Source of the DNA: Halorhabdus rudnickae
Lineage (GTDB): Archaea > Halobacteriota > Halobacteria > Halobacteriales > Haloarculaceae
Direction of reading: 5' to 3'
Length of the DNA: 64,000 nucleotides
Assembly (NCBI RefSeq): GCF_900880625.1
Contig: NZ_CAAHFB010000001.1
Location: forward strand, 930,001 to 994,000
Both the position numbers and the translations under genes were made by a program. The notes under the pieces were generated by a model. The model saw only the letters and a list, made by a program, of their open reading frames with translations. It ran no database searches and was not told where the DNA came from. Shown one piece after another: positions 1 through 9,387 of the stretch (within the stretch, counting starts at the first letter, position 1; the number at the start of each line of letters is the position of its first letter).

Positions 1-2
1 CG

Positions 3-344
3 CCCGCCGAGTCCGACCGCTATCTGAAAGTCTACGGCGTCCAACCGGCCGGGGATAGTTCGGACGAGGCCGGCGACGACGACCCGTCCGCAGGGCCAAA
101 GTCGGGGCCGCCGGACGAAAGCGAGAGGACCACGTCCGACGGAGGGGGTCCCGAATCGCCGGAGAGAGCGGGAAGCGAGCCGGGAGACGCAAAAAACCAA
201 GCACTCGGGCGGAGTGTGGGCTTGCCGGAACTCGTCGAACCGATGTACGTCACGCGGACCGAGGGGTCGGTTCCGGCGTACGATCTCCGGGACGTCGAAG
301 AGACGGTCGTCGTACGCGTCACCGAAGACGAGTTCTCCAGGTGA
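3..344 (+). CDS. 3' end of an unidentified acidic protein (5' truncated)
   Basis: An open frame enters from the left edge and stops with TGA at 342-344, giving about 113 residues. The middle is a low-complexity stretch rich in Asp, Ser, Gly and Pro, which looks like a disordered haloarchaeal linker. The last 40 residues are more ordered (LPELVEPMYVTR, then VVVRVTEDEF at the end). The acidic composition and codon use support this strand over the antisense frame. I do not recognise the family. The start and most of the protein lie outside the window. It converges on the permease gene ending at 432. Confidence 0.55.
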   Translation, partial: PAESDRYLKVYGVQPAGDSSDEAGDDDPSAGPKSGPPDESERTTSDGGGPESPERAGSEPGDAKNQALGRSVGLPELVEPMYVTRTEGSVPAYDLRDVEETVVVRVTEDEFSR

Positions 345-431
345 CCGGTCTCTGTATCTCTCGATGGCCGGTCATCCGCAACTTCCGGTGATCGGTCGTC
401 TGTGTCGTCAGAAGGGTAGTCGTCTGTCTCT

Positions 432-1037
432 TCAGTCGTCAAACGAGAGGAGGCGTCCGCCGATGGTGGTCTGTGCCGCGGCGTACAGCGACAGCCCCAC
501 GACGACCGTGACGAGGACGGCGATGACGAGCCGGGCGGCGATTATCCACGTCTCGAAGAAGACGAGACCGAACGGAACCCGGCCGAGGCCGATCACGCTG
601 TAACCCACAAGCATCGCCAGCATGGCGGGATAGCTCGCGCCGCGGTCGGCGACGCCGCGGACGATCGGGTAGACGGCGTAGGGACCGCCGGGGAGTGCCC
701 CGCCGATCAGGCCCGCGAGGACGACGCCGCGAGCACCGGCGGCTTCGCCGAGCCAGTCGGCCAGCGCGTCGGGAGACAGAAGCGTCTCCAGGGCACTTGC
801 GATCAGCAGCGACGCGAGGATGAGTGTGAACATATGGGTGAACGTCCCGAGCCCGGACGCGGCCGATTGGCGCGCCGCCTCGAGGTCGGTGAGCGCCAGC
901 CAGCCGTACAGCGCAATCGCGCCCAGGACGACCACCCGCTGGTTCCACTGGCCCCCCAGGAGGACGTCAACGACGTCGCCGACCGTCGTCTGCCGGACGC
1001 GGCGTCGAACCCCGTCGACGATGTCTCCGGCAGTCAT
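432..1037 (-). CDS. Half-size membrane permease (COG0701/ArsP-like), second of a tandem pair
   Basis: A 201-residue protein with about five hydrophobic segments after a polar N-terminus of about 30 residues. The glycine/proline motif GGALPGGPYAVYPIV sits in the middle, followed by GYSVIGLGRVPFGLVFF. This pattern is found in small members of the COG0701 permease superfamily, which includes the ArsP and YraQ proteins. Its ATG overlaps the stop of the paralogue upstream (1034-1546), so the two are translationally coupled. At about 200 residues each is roughly two thirds of a full-length ArsP, so the pair may form a heterodimer. The substrate is unknown. Confidence 0.7.
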   Translation of the reverse strand: MTAGDIVDGVRRRVRQTTVGDVVDVLLGGQWNQRVVVLGAIALYGWLALTDLEAARQSAASGLGTFTHMFTLILASLLIASALETLLSPDALADWLGEAAGARGVVLAGLIGGALPGGPYAVYPIVRGVADRGASYPAMLAMLVGYSVIGLGRVPFGLVFFETWIIAARLVIAVLVTVVVGLSLYAAAQTTIGGRLLSFDD

Positions 1038-1546
1038 AGCAGCAGATACACCCCCACCGACACTGCGACCGTCGTCGGGATCGCGATCCCAAGTCGGAGC
1101 GCGACCGTCTTCACATCGAAAAACACCAGGCCGTAGGGGACGCGCCCCAGCCCGATGGCCCCGTAGCCGACGAGCATCGCGATCGCGGCGGCCGCACCCG
1201 CACCGGCGGCCACGACACCGCTGACGATCGGGTAGACGGCGTAGGGGCCGCCGGGTAGCATCCCGCCGATCAAGCCCGCGAGAACACTCCCACCGACGCC
1301 GGCGGCCTCGCCAAGGGCGTGCCGGATCGCCGATGCGGACACGAGCGTCTGGATCGCCGCGGCGAGGGCGAGGGCGGCAAGGATGAGCGAGAACATCCGA
1401 CCGAACAACCGGAGCCCGTTGCCTACGGCTGCTTTGGCGTCGTCCGGCCGCGTGAGGAACAGATACGCGTACAGCACGACCGCACCCAGGACGACAACCC
1501 GCTGGCCGGGGCCGCTACCGATCAGGAGATCGAGTGTCGAAGGCAT
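1034..1546 (-). CDS. Half-size membrane permease (COG0701/ArsP-like), first of a tandem pair
   Basis: A 170-residue membrane protein paralogous to its downstream neighbour. The motif GGMLPGGPYAVYPIVSGV and the ending GLGRVPYGLVFF match almost residue for residue. I chose the ATG at 1546 (MPSTLDLLIGS) over one 36 nt upstream because the extra residues (LLSCPHDELLS) are polar and unlike the paralogue. About four to five membrane spans are expected. Family membership is from the shared motif. Substrate and direction of transport cannot be read from the sequence. Confidence 0.7.
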   Translation of the reverse strand: MPSTLDLLIGSGPGQRVVVLGAVVLYAYLFLTRPDDAKAAVGNGLRLFGRMFSLILAALALAAAIQTLVSASAIRHALGEAAGVGGSVLAGLIGGMLPGGPYAVYPIVSGVVAAGAGAAAAIAMLVGYGAIGLGRVPYGLVFFDVKTVALRLGIAIPTTVAVSVGVYLLL

Positions 1547-1594
1547 CGACAGCAATTCGTCGTGCGGACAGGAAAGCAGCACGAATTACCGCCT

Positions 1595-2893
1595 TCAGCG
1601 ATCTGTCCGGGGGTCGATCGGCGTCCGGCGTGCGCGTTGCTGGTCAGCCTGGGGAATCTCCTGAATCACACCGTCGAAGTACCGCTCGTCGCCATCCTCA
1701 GTCAGAAGTCCGGTCACGGATGCTCGGAACGAGTCGCCCGAGAGCGTCTCGAGTTCGAGTTCGATATCTTGGACGATTCCCTCGCGTTCGAGCGCCGTGA
1801 CGAACTGCTCTCGGTCGTCGGGATCGGCGTAAAGTTCGCGAAACGGGCGGCCCAAGAGGTCCTCGGCGTCCTCAGCGTCGAACAGATCGACGAGCGCTGG
1901 ATTGACTTCGAGTAGGGCCCCATCCGGCAAGGGGGAATTTCGATAGACGCCGACGGGGAGGTTCGCAATGATACGTTCGTTCCGGCGAAACCGATCGTGT
2001 AGTTCCGCCCGATAGATCGCGTGCGAGAGATCCTCGCCGATCTCTGCCAGCAGCGCACGCTCTTCGGCGTCGAAGGCGTCGGTCTCGTTCGTGAACAGAC
2101 AAAGGACGCCGTAGTCGCTGCCGTCGTACGTGATCGGGATGGCGGCGGTCGCGTCGTACCCCTGTTCGAACAGCGCGCGTTCCCGCTCGGATACCGGTGC
2201 GTGCCCGTCAATCGTCACCATCGCGATCTCACTGTTCTCGAGAGCTACGTCGACAGGGCAAGCAGCCGCCAGATCCGCGGCGTTCTCCTCGACACTCTCG
2301 AAGGTCCCCTCCTCCACGCGAGCGCGTATGTCGAACGCCGCCGAGCCGGCGGGAGTGAGGATACAGGCCTGCCGATAGGGGTCGGCACTCGCGAGGATCT
2401 CACAGACGCGGTGTTCGAGTGCCTCCCGATCCTCGGCCCGGACCAGCGACCGATTGACGTCCCGAAGAATCCCACGTATTCGATCGAGTGTCTCTGCCCG
2501 TTTGCCCGCCCGATATTTCTCGACGGCGTTTGTTACCCGGTTTACCAGCAAATCATAGCAGTCCTCACCGGTCCCTTTCTGGAGGTAGTCAGTCACACCG
2601 CGGGCGATCGCCTCGCTTGCGACCTCCTCGCTCCCCTTGCCCGTGAACAGGATAAATGGGAGGTCTGGGTGGCCCTCCCTGACGGCCTCGAGGAATTCGA
2701 GGCCGTCCATATCAGGCATATCGTAATCGCTGACGATACAGTCGACCGCCGAGGTGGACACCTCCTCGAGTGCACGTCTGGGGTCGGTCGCCGTCGTGAC
2801 CTCGAAGGAGTCCGTGTCCCGTCGGAGGTTCGCCGCCGTCAGCGCCACCAAGTCCGAATCGTCGTCGACACAGAGAACGGAAACGGGGTCCAT
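1595..2893 (-). CDS. Receiver-GAF-PAS signalling protein without a kinase domain
   Basis: 432 residues with three modules. The N-terminal receiver domain (about 1-125) has the acidic triad D10-D12, phospho-acceptor D56 in VSDYDMP, T84 and K106. A GAF-like region follows at about 140-290. A PAS domain (about 295-415, ANLPVGVYRNSPL) ends the protein. There is no histidine-kinase DHp/ATPase region and no DNA-binding domain, so it probably relays phosphate and ligand information to a partner protein. Stand-alone combinations like this are common in haloarchaea. The ligand is unknown. It is transcribed alone toward the permeases. Confidence 0.85.
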   Translation of the reverse strand: MDPVSVLCVDDDSDLVALTAANLRRDTDSFEVTTATDPRRALEEVSTSAVDCIVSDYDMPDMDGLEFLEAVREGHPDLPFILFTGKGSEEVASEAIARGVTDYLQKGTGEDCYDLLVNRVTNAVEKYRAGKRAETLDRIRGILRDVNRSLVRAEDREALEHRVCEILASADPYRQACILTPAGSAAFDIRARVEEGTFESVEENAADLAAACPVDVALENSEIAMVTIDGHAPVSERERALFEQGYDATAAIPITYDGSDYGVLCLFTNETDAFDAEERALLAEIGEDLSHAIYRAELHDRFRRNERIIANLPVGVYRNSPLPDGALLEVNPALVDLFDAEDAEDLLGRPFRELYADPDDREQFVTALEREGIVQDIELELETLSGDSFRASVTGLLTEDGDERYFDGVIQEIPQADQQRARRTPIDPRTDR

Positions 2894-2975
2894 CGCTGAC
2901 TGAGGGGACGACGCCAGCTACCATAACGATACGCGTCGATTTACGCTGCGAGAAAAAGGCACGCTGGCAGTCGAT

Positions 2976-3887
2976 TCACCCGTCGAACAGCCCGGTCGAG
3001 AGATAGCGTTCGCCGCTGTCCCAGAAGACGGTCACGACCAGCGGCGGCTCCTGGGCGCCGGGGTCGGCCAGCTCCGCGGCGACGTCGCGGGCGATCACGC
3101 CCATCGCGCCGCTGGACTGGCCGACGAGCAGCCCCTCTTTGCGAGCCAGACGACGACACTCCGCCTCGGCGTCCTCAATGTCGATCGTCCGCACCTCGTC
3201 GATCATGCTGCGATCGAGGTTCTCGCTCACGAAGCCCGGTCCCATCCCCTGGAAATCATCAGACCCCGACTCGCCGGTCGAGAGGACAGCGTTGTCGGAC
3301 GGCTCGACAGCAATCACGTCCATCTCGGGGAACGTCTCCCGGAGGCGGCGGGCCGTCCCGCTGATCGTCCCCCCCGTGCCCACACCGGCGACGAACGCGT
3401 CGATCGTCCGATCGCCGATCTGTTCGAGGATCTCGACGCCCGTTGTCTCGTAGTGGGCCTGTGGGTTGGCGGGGTTCTCGAACTGCCGGAGCTGGATCAT
3501 TCCGTGCTCCGCCTCGAGTTCGTCGGCCCGATCGCGGGCGTCGCTCATATCTCCGGTGACGAGTTCGAGGTCCGCGCCATAGGCTTGCATGAGTTGCCGG
3601 CGCTCGACAGACATGTCCTCGGGCATGACGATCGTCACGTCGTATCCTTTCGCGGCGGCCACAAGCGAGATGCCGATGCCAGTGTTGCCGCTGGTGGGCT
3701 CGACGAGTCGATCGCCAGCTTCGAGGTCACCCTCGCGTTCGGCGGCCTCGATCATTCCCAGCGCGGGGCGATCCTTCGCTGACCCGCCGGGATTGAATGC
3801 CTCGACTTTCGCGGCGACCGTGACGCCCGGCTGGGAGCCGATCTCGACCAACGGAGTCCCGATGGTATCGAGAATGCTGTCGTCCAT
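2976..3887 (-). CDS. cysK: Cysteine synthase (O-acetylserine sulfhydrylase)
   Basis: 303 residues of the fold-type II PLP enzymes. The PLP-binding lysine is K38 in SAKDRPA. The substrate loop PTSGNTG is at 64-70, and the phosphate-binding glycine loop GVGTGGTISG is in the C-terminal half. The enzyme replaces the acetyl group of O-acetylserine with sulfide to give cysteine. Length and motifs fit CysK/CysM. Cystathionine beta-synthase-like activity cannot be excluded from sequence alone. It is monocistronic, with an intergenic gap on each side. Confidence 0.9.
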   Translation of the reverse strand: MDDSILDTIGTPLVEIGSQPGVTVAAKVEAFNPGGSAKDRPALGMIEAAEREGDLEAGDRLVEPTSGNTGIGISLVAAAKGYDVTIVMPEDMSVERRQLMQAYGADLELVTGDMSDARDRADELEAEHGMIQLRQFENPANPQAHYETTGVEILEQIGDRTIDAFVAGVGTGGTISGTARRLRETFPEMDVIAVEPSDNAVLSTGESGSDDFQGMGPGFVSENLDRSMIDEVRTIDIEDAEAECRRLARKEGLLVGQSSGAMGVIARDVAAELADPGAQEPPLVVTVFWDSGERYLSTGLFDG

Positions 3888-4022
3888 TACCCGGCGGTTC
3901 GCCGGCCAGGAGTAAACACCCGACGGTCACCGGCAGGTCGTGCCGCTGTCGAAGGGCGCGTCGATCCCGCAGTACTTCCCGAGAACGGCGCGGTTAAACC
4001 CGCTGGAAGTCTACCTTGAGGC

Positions 4023-4397
4023 ATGCCACTCGAGACGATGGAACCGAATCCGGTCTGGAGCGCTGACGCCCACGAGGAAACCGTCGAGATCCTCCGTGGG
4101 TTCGACGACGTGACGTACAAGGTCTGGGGTGGGGACTGGTGTGGGGACTGCCGATCGCTACTTCCCGATTTCGGCGCGGCACTCGATGCCGCCGACGTAT
4201 CCGAGAACCACATCGAACACTACCCACTCGATCAGGACAAGCAAGGAGAAGGCGTCGCAGAATACGGGATCGAGTACATCCCGACGGTCGTCGTCGAACG
4301 CGACGGGGAAGAAATCGCCCGCTTCGTCGAGGACGAGGGCGAACCGATCGCCGTCTACCTGGCGAGGCAACTCGAATCGGTCGACGCATCGGTCTGA
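4023..4397 (+). CDS. Thioredoxin-like protein with a WCGDC active site
   Basis: A 124-residue single-domain thioredoxin-fold protein. The redox motif WCGDC (C40, C43) follows a beta strand (YKVWGG), and the cis-proline site is in YIPTVVV. It has no signal peptide, so it is cytoplasmic. WCGDC differs from the usual WCGPC and is seen in haloarchaeal and bacillithiol-linked thioredoxin-like proteins. It likely reduces disulfides using the thioredoxin reductase encoded elsewhere. A weak TATA-like sequence about 28 bp before the ATG suggests a leaderless mRNA. It converges with the next gene, separated by 15 bp. Confidence 0.8.
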   Translation: MPLETMEPNPVWSADAHEETVEILRGFDDVTYKVWGGDWCGDCRSLLPDFGAALDAADVSENHIEHYPLDQDKQGEGVAEYGIEYIPTVVVERDGEEIARFVEDEGEPIAVYLARQLESVDASV

Positions 4398-4412
4398 TCA
4401 CGCCGCGAGTTT

Positions 4413-6614
4413 TCAGGCCCCGGCGTCGAACCACGCGAGCGCTTCTTCGACATCAGTCAATGGGCGCGAGCAGGTGAACTCCCGACAGGCGTAGACCGTC
4501 GGCTCGCCGTCCTTTGTTGCCCGGTCGGCGAATATCGGCGGTGCGGACTCGATATTCAGCGTCTCGAGCCACGCATCCAGTCCCCCATCGGTCGGTGGTC
4601 GGCGTGCGAGGATCCGACTGGGAAGGAACGTTCGCCCGATGCGTTCGCGCCACGATTGGGGCACAGCGTCGGCGGCGATGGTCAATTCGCTCGCCCCACT
4701 GCCCGCGTGATCGGCCGCAAGTGCCAGCGAGGCGTGCTGAAGCGGATCCGCCGCGATCGCATCGTGATGGGTCGAGAGAACGGAACGGGCGACCGAGTCG
4801 AACCGGTCGTGGGGGACGAACGCCGACAGCGACAACAGTACGTCCACGGCGACGCCGGCACTCGACGGTGTCGAGCGATCGGTCACCTCTTGGGGCCTGG
4901 CGAGTAGATCTGTCTCGCCGGCTTCCGTGAAGTACAGCGTGCCAGCCCCCTCGTCGAAGAACCGCGCTTCGATCTCGCGAGCGAGGTCCAACGCGAACGC
5001 GAGATGGTCCGGGTCGCCAGTCGCCTGGTAGCAATCGAAAGCGCCCCTGGCGAGGAACGCGTAGTCCTCCAGGTAGCCGTCGATCCGTACGTCGCCGTCG
5101 GCGTAGCGACGTTTGAGCAGGCCCGCCTCGGCGTCCCAGAGGTGCTCGCGGACGAACGCGAGTGCGTCGACGGCGCGGTCGGCCAGCTCCGCATCGAGCG
5201 CGAGCGAACCCTCCGCCAGTGCCGAGATCGCCAGCCCGTTCCAGCCCGCGAGGATCTTCTCGTCTCTGGCCGGCCGGGGGCGCTCGCCACGCGCCGCGAA
5301 CAACTGCTTGCGTGCCCGTTCGAGACGGTCGTCGATCTCGGCTTCGTCCAGACCGGAGGTCGCCGCAAGTTCTTCCAGTTCGGCGCTGATGGTCAACACC
5401 GTCCGTCCGTCCTCGAAGTTACCATCCTCGGTGATCCCGTATCGTTCCAGAGCGAGCCAAGCAGTTGTCTCGTCGTCGACGGCATCCCGGACCGCTTCGG
5501 GCGTCCAGACGTAGAACGTTCCCTCCTCACCTTCGCTACGGGCGTCGAGCGTGCTGTAGAACGCGCCGTCGGGGTGGCCGAGTTCCCGATCGAGAAACTC
5601 GAAAGTCTCCCGTGCGACGCGAGCGTAGCGCTCGTTGCCGGTCGCCCGGTAGCCTTCGACGAGTGCCCGCGGGATCTCGGCGTTGTCGTAGAGCATCTTC
5701 TCGAAGTGTGGGACCGTCCAGGACCGATCGGTCGCATAACGGTGGAACCCCCCGCCGACATGATCGTAGAGGCCGCCAGAGACCATCGCGTCGAGCGTCT
5801 CCGTCAGAACTGTGCGGTACGTCTCGGCATCCACGTCCGCGTCCCCACTCTCTTTGAGTTCGCTCCCCGCAATCCCGTCGAGATCGACGTCGCTTCCGGC
5901 ATCGCCGCTGGCCCCGTCCAGGCGGGCGTCGGCCCCCAACAGGAGGTGGAGCCGTCCCGGCTGGGGAAACTTCGGTCCGCCGCGCCCGAACCCGCCGTGC
6001 TCGCGGTCGGCCTGACGCACTGCCGACTGTGCGGCCGTTTCGAGGAGTTGCCCGTCTGGGCTGTCAGTGATCTCGGACGGACTGTCTGGAGTGCCCTCCA
6101 GACGCCCGGCGACCGCGTCGGCCCACTGCTCGGCCCGTTCCTCGACGGTCTCGCGATCGTTCTCCCAGGTCTCGTTGAGGTCTTCGAGTAACTGCTCGAA
6201 CCCTGGCCGGCCTCCCTGGGGTTCCCGTGGGAAGTACGTCCCCACGTAGAACGGGCGACGATCGGGCGTCAGCCACACCGACAGCGGCCAGCCACCCTGT
6301 TGGCCAAGGAGTTGGGCCAGCGTCTGGTAGATCCGGTCGACATCCGGCCGTTCCTCACGGTCGACTTTGATCGGGACGAAGTGTTCGTTGAGGGTCTCGG
6401 CGACCGCGGGGTCCGAGAAGCTCTCTTCGGCCATGACGTGACACCAGTGACACGACGAATAACCGATCGACAAGAAGATCGGTCGGTCCTCGCGTTCTGC
6501 GGCCGCGAGGGCGTCGTCGTCCCAGGGCTGCCAATCGACGGGGTTGTCGGCGTGCTGGCGGAGGTAGGGACTTCCCTCCGCGTCGAGACGGTTGTCTTCG
6601 AGTGGGTTGCTCAT
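4413..6614 (-). CDS. DUF255 / YyaL-type thioredoxin-fold and six-hairpin protein
   Basis: 733 residues. The N-terminal thioredoxin-fold domain has the family hallmark [14 protein letters not shown] at 15-28 and SSCHWCHVM, with redox cysteines C55 and C58. The remainder is a long alpha/alpha-barrel (six-hairpin glycosidase-like) region typical of the YyaL/SPATA20 family, which runs 650-750 residues. The biochemical role of the family is not established. A thiol-dependent or N-acylglucosamine-epimerase-like function has been suggested from the fold. The acidic insert at about 200-240 is a haloarchaeal feature. Confidence 0.85.
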   Translation of the reverse strand: MSNPLEDNRLDAEGSPYLRQHADNPVDWQPWDDDALAAAEREDRPIFLSIGYSSCHWCHVMAEESFSDPAVAETLNEHFVPIKVDREERPDVDRIYQTLAQLLGQQGGWPLSVWLTPDRRPFYVGTYFPREPQGGRPGFEQLLEDLNETWENDRETVEERAEQWADAVAGRLEGTPDSPSEITDSPDGQLLETAAQSAVRQADREHGGFGRGGPKFPQPGRLHLLLGADARLDGASGDAGSDVDLDGIAGSELKESGDADVDAETYRTVLTETLDAMVSGGLYDHVGGGFHRYATDRSWTVPHFEKMLYDNAEIPRALVEGYRATGNERYARVARETFEFLDRELGHPDGAFYSTLDARSEGEEGTFYVWTPEAVRDAVDDETTAWLALERYGITEDGNFEDGRTVLTISAELEELAATSGLDEAEIDDRLERARKQLFAARGERPRPARDEKILAGWNGLAISALAEGSLALDAELADRAVDALAFVREHLWDAEAGLLKRRYADGDVRIDGYLEDYAFLARGAFDCYQATGDPDHLAFALDLAREIEARFFDEGAGTLYFTEAGETDLLARPQEVTDRSTPSSAGVAVDVLLSLSAFVPHDRFDSVARSVLSTHHDAIAADPLQHASLALAADHAGSGASELTIAADAVPQSWRERIGRTFLPSRILARRPPTDGGLDAWLETLNIESAPPIFADRATKDGEPTVYACREFTCSRPLTDVEEALAWFDAGA

Positions 6615-6713
6615 GGCCCCCGTCGGGTCGCCAGGGGTTTACCCGTGGCGTCGGCGGCGAGACTCGCACGCCCAAAAGCAACCTTTACACTCCCCTGGCG
6701 AGGGTGTTCTCCC

Positions 6714-8006
6714 ATGACCGAAACGGTACTGCTGATCGGGGGCGGCGGCCGTGAGCACGCGATCGCTCGCGCGCTCGACGATTCGGACTGCTCGCTGTAC
6801 GCCGCCGCGGGCAACCGCAATCCCGGGATCGCCCGCCTGGCCGATGGGTTTGAGACACTGGACGCGACCAACCCACAGGCCGTCACAACCTATGCCAACG
6901 AAGTCGACGCCACGCTCGCCATCGTCGGCCCGGAAGCCCCCCTCGAAGCGGGCGTCGCCGACGCGCTGGACGACGCCGGTGTCTACGCGTTCGGTCCCCA
7001 GGCCGAGGAGGCCCGTATCGAGACGGACAAGGGCTTCCAGCGGCGGTTTATGGACCGCAACGACATCTCGGGCTGTCCGGATTTCGAGGAATTCACCGAC
7101 AGTGAGGCTGCCTGCGAATACATCGACGAATATGACGGCGATCTGGTCGTCAAACCCGCCGGCCTCACAGGCGGGAAGGGCGTCCGCGTCATCGGCGATC
7201 AAGTGACTGCCACAGAAGCCAAGGCGTACATCCGCGACTCCGAGTACGACCGTATGGTTCTGGAGGAACGCCTCATCGGCGAGGAGTTCACCGTTCAGGC
7301 GCTCGTCGCGAACGGCGAAATCCGGGTCACCCCCGCCGTCCAGGACCACAAACGCGCCTACGAGGGCGACGAGGGACCCAACACTGGCGGCATGGGGTCC
7401 TACAGCGATTCTGAGCTCGAACTGCCGTTCATGGACCGCGAGGACTACCTGGAAGCCGTCGATATCCTCGAAGCCACCGTCGACGCACTGGACGGGTACA
7501 AAGGCGTCCTCTACGGTCAGTTCATGCTCACTGCCGATGGCGTGAAGGTAGTCGAGTTCAACGCCCGCTTTGGCGATCCCGAGGCGATGAACACCCTCCC
7601 CGTCATGGAAACCGACCTGCTTGACGTCCTCGTCGCGGCACGGGACGGCAAGTCGCTCCCACAACTCCAGTTCCAGTCCCGGGCGACCGTCTGTAAGTAC
7701 GCAGTACCCGATGGCTACCCGACCGATCCCGAATCCGGCGCGAAGGTCGGAATTTCGCCCGAGAACGCCGGCGACGCACTGCTGTATTACGCTAGCGTCG
7801 ACGAACGGGATGACGGCATTTACACGACGACTTCCCGCTCGTTCGCGGTCGTCGGTCTCGCCGATTCCATCACTGACGCCGAACAGATTGCGACCGACGC
7901 GCTCGAAAGCGCCGGCACCGAGGGGCTGCGCGTCCGCTGGGACATCGGCACGCCCGAACTGGTCCAGTCACGGATCGACCACATGGACGAACTGCGCTCC
8001 GAGTAG
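6714..8006 (+). CDS. purD: Phosphoribosylamine-glycine ligase (GARS), purine biosynthesis
   Basis: 430 residues, the usual length for PurD. It joins glycine to phosphoribosylamine using ATP, the second step of inosinate synthesis. The N-terminal Rossmann loop is LLIGGGGREHAIA. The ATP-grasp domain contains KPAGLTGGKGV, and NTGGMGSY and NARFGDPE complete the active site. I chose the ATG at 6714 because the family N-terminus begins there. The open frame further upstream is antisense to the DUF255 gene. A TATA-like element (cctttacac, 6682-6690) sits about 26 bp upstream, fitting a leaderless transcript. Confidence 0.92.
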   Translation: MTETVLLIGGGGREHAIARALDDSDCSLYAAAGNRNPGIARLADGFETLDATNPQAVTTYANEVDATLAIVGPEAPLEAGVADALDDAGVYAFGPQAEEARIETDKGFQRRFMDRNDISGCPDFEEFTDSEAACEYIDEYDGDLVVKPAGLTGGKGVRVIGDQVTATEAKAYIRDSEYDRMVLEERLIGEEFTVQALVANGEIRVTPAVQDHKRAYEGDEGPNTGGMGSYSDSELELPFMDREDYLEAVDILEATVDALDGYKGVLYGQFMLTADGVKVVEFNARFGDPEAMNTLPVMETDLLDVLVAARDGKSLPQLQFQSRATVCKYAVPDGYPTDPESGAKVGISPENAGDALLYYASVDERDDGIYTTTSRSFAVVGLADSITDAEQIATDALESAGTEGLRVRWDIGTPELVQSRIDHMDELRSE

Positions 8007-8188
8007 CGACCTCACTGGCCCGGTAATTCTCCCGGACGCTTTGCACTCACAGTTACACTCTCGGACAGCATAGTGTCTGCTCTTGCAGTGACGAACGGAG
8101 GGAGACGGTCCAATCCGCCACACGAGAAGGTTGAGTTGTACTACATCAAACGATATTGTTTTCAGCGACGGGACGCAGGCCACCCACA

Positions 8189-8743
8189 ATGGGACGCATC
8201 TCACTCCCGGAGTCGACTGCCCCGGGTCCAACGAAACCGGAAGTTCGGGCGCTAGTGCTGTGGGCGCTCGATCTCCGGCCGAGCGATCACGTCGTGGATG
8301 TGGGGGCCGGAACCGGCGCGGTGTCAATCGAGGCTGTCGGGACCGCCGATCGAGTGACTGCCGTCGAACGTGATCCGGAACGTGTCGAAGCGATCCGGAC
8401 GAATCTGGCGGCCAACGACTGTGAATCCTCGGTGACAGTCACTCGGGCGACCGCCCCGGACGGACTCCCCGAGTCATCGGATGCCGTGTTCGTCGGTGGG
8501 ACGCGCAATCTAGATGCCGTTCTGGACTGGGTAGCGACGGCGGGGCCGCGGGTCGTCGTCCTCAACGCGGCCCGGCTCGAAACGGCCGTCCGTGCGATCG
8601 ACGGATTCCGGTCCCGTTCGTTCGATCCCGAAGTCCGTCGCGTCTCGATCGGCCGGGGATCGTCGCTGGCGGGCGAGACGGCGATCGAACCCGAACGACC
8701 AGTGTACGTAATCAGCGGCCACCCCGGCCAGGAGGCAGCGTGA
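8189..8743 (+). CDS. cbiT: Cobalt-precorrin-6B C15-methyltransferase (decarboxylating subunit)
   Basis: 184 residues of a class I SAM methyltransferase. The SAM-binding loop DVGAGTG is at 37-43 and an acidic residue ends the next strand (AVERD). CbiT methylates C15 and promotes decarboxylation of the C12 acetate in the corrin ring. It heads a tight cobalamin operon and overlaps cbiL by four bases (GTGA). I chose the internal ATG at 8189 because the conserved N-terminus (PGPTKPEVRAL) follows it. A TATA-like sequence lies at 8151-8158. No partner CbiE domain is fused; cbiE is at the end of the cluster. Confidence 0.85.
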   Translation: MGRISLPESTAPGPTKPEVRALVLWALDLRPSDHVVDVGAGTGAVSIEAVGTADRVTAVERDPERVEAIRTNLAANDCESSVTVTRATAPDGLPESSDAVFVGGTRNLDAVLDWVATAGPRVVVLNAARLETAVRAIDGFRSRSFDPEVRRVSIGRGSSLAGETAIEPERPVYVISGHPGQEAA

Positions 8744-9387
8744 CACTCTACGGCGTCGGGCTCGGCCCGGGCGATCCTGCGCTGATAACCGTTCGAGGCC
8801 GGGAGATCGTGACGGGGGCGACGACCGTGTTTACCCCGGGCGATATTGCCGAGTGTCTCGTCGATCCCTATACGGAGCGCACCGAACGCCTGACGTTCCC
8901 GATGACAGACGATCAGGCGGCACTCGAAGCCGCCTGGGAAGATGCGGCCGCAAGGGTTGCCGAGGTCGCTCGCGAGGACGACGCCGCCTTCGTCACGGTC
9001 GGCGACCCGAAGATCTACGCCACGTTCGGCCACCTCGAACGCGCACTCGCCGACTATCCCGCCGTCGAGGTCCGGACTGTGCCTGGCGTGAGCGTCGTCA
9101 CGGCGTTCACGACGGCACTCGACGTGAAAATCGACGAGGGATCGCTCACCGTGTGCGAGGCCGCCGCCGGGATTCCGTCCGACCGTCCCGAACAGTTGCT
9201 GCTGTTGAAAGTCACCGACGTCGCCGAAACGCACGACACACTGACCGAGGCGGGCTATACAGTGACCTACGGCCGACGGCTGTTCATGGACGACGCGACG
9301 ATCACGACCGACCCGGACGCGCTGGCGGACAGCGATTACTTCACGGTCGCCTACGCGGAGCGTGCCGACGGAGGACGGTCGCCGTGA
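8740..9387 (+). CDS. cbiL: Cobalt-precorrin-2 C20-methyltransferase
   Basis: 215 residues of the tetrapyrrole (class III) SAM methylase family. It begins LYGVGLGPGDPALIT and has the second glycine motif TVGDPKIYATF and the loop VPGVSVVTAF. CbiL adds the methyl group at C20, the first committed step after the sirohydrochlorin branch. GTG at 8740 is the start; it overlaps the cbiT stop and places the family's first strand at the N-terminus. Assignment to CbiL rather than another class III methylase rests on the YATFGHLE region and operon position. Confidence 0.82.
   Translation: MTLYGVGLGPGDPALITVRGREIVTGATTVFTPGDIAECLVDPYTERTERLTFPMTDDQAALEAAWEDAAARVAEVAREDDAAFVTVGDPKIYATFGHLERALADYPAVEVRTVPGVSVVTAFTTALDVKIDEGSLTVCEAAAGIPSDRPEQLLLLKVTDVAETHDTLTEAGYTVTYGRRLFMDDATITTDPDALADSDYFTVAYAERADGGRSP

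Noticed and set aside
32-442. Minus-strand frame with an acidic beginning that overlaps the permease stop
   Set aside because: It needs a TTG start, its later part is antisense to the better-supported plus-strand gene ending at 344, and that part has composition unlike a haloarchaeal protein.
6639-7664. Long minus-strand frame opposite purD
   Set aside because: It is the antisense shadow of a well-conserved enzyme, a common artefact in high-GC genomes, and shows no family motif.
8007-8188. Possible cobalamin riboswitch before cbiT
   Set aside because: Only about 180 bp is available, the B12-box was not seen, and these riboswitches are not known from haloarchaea.
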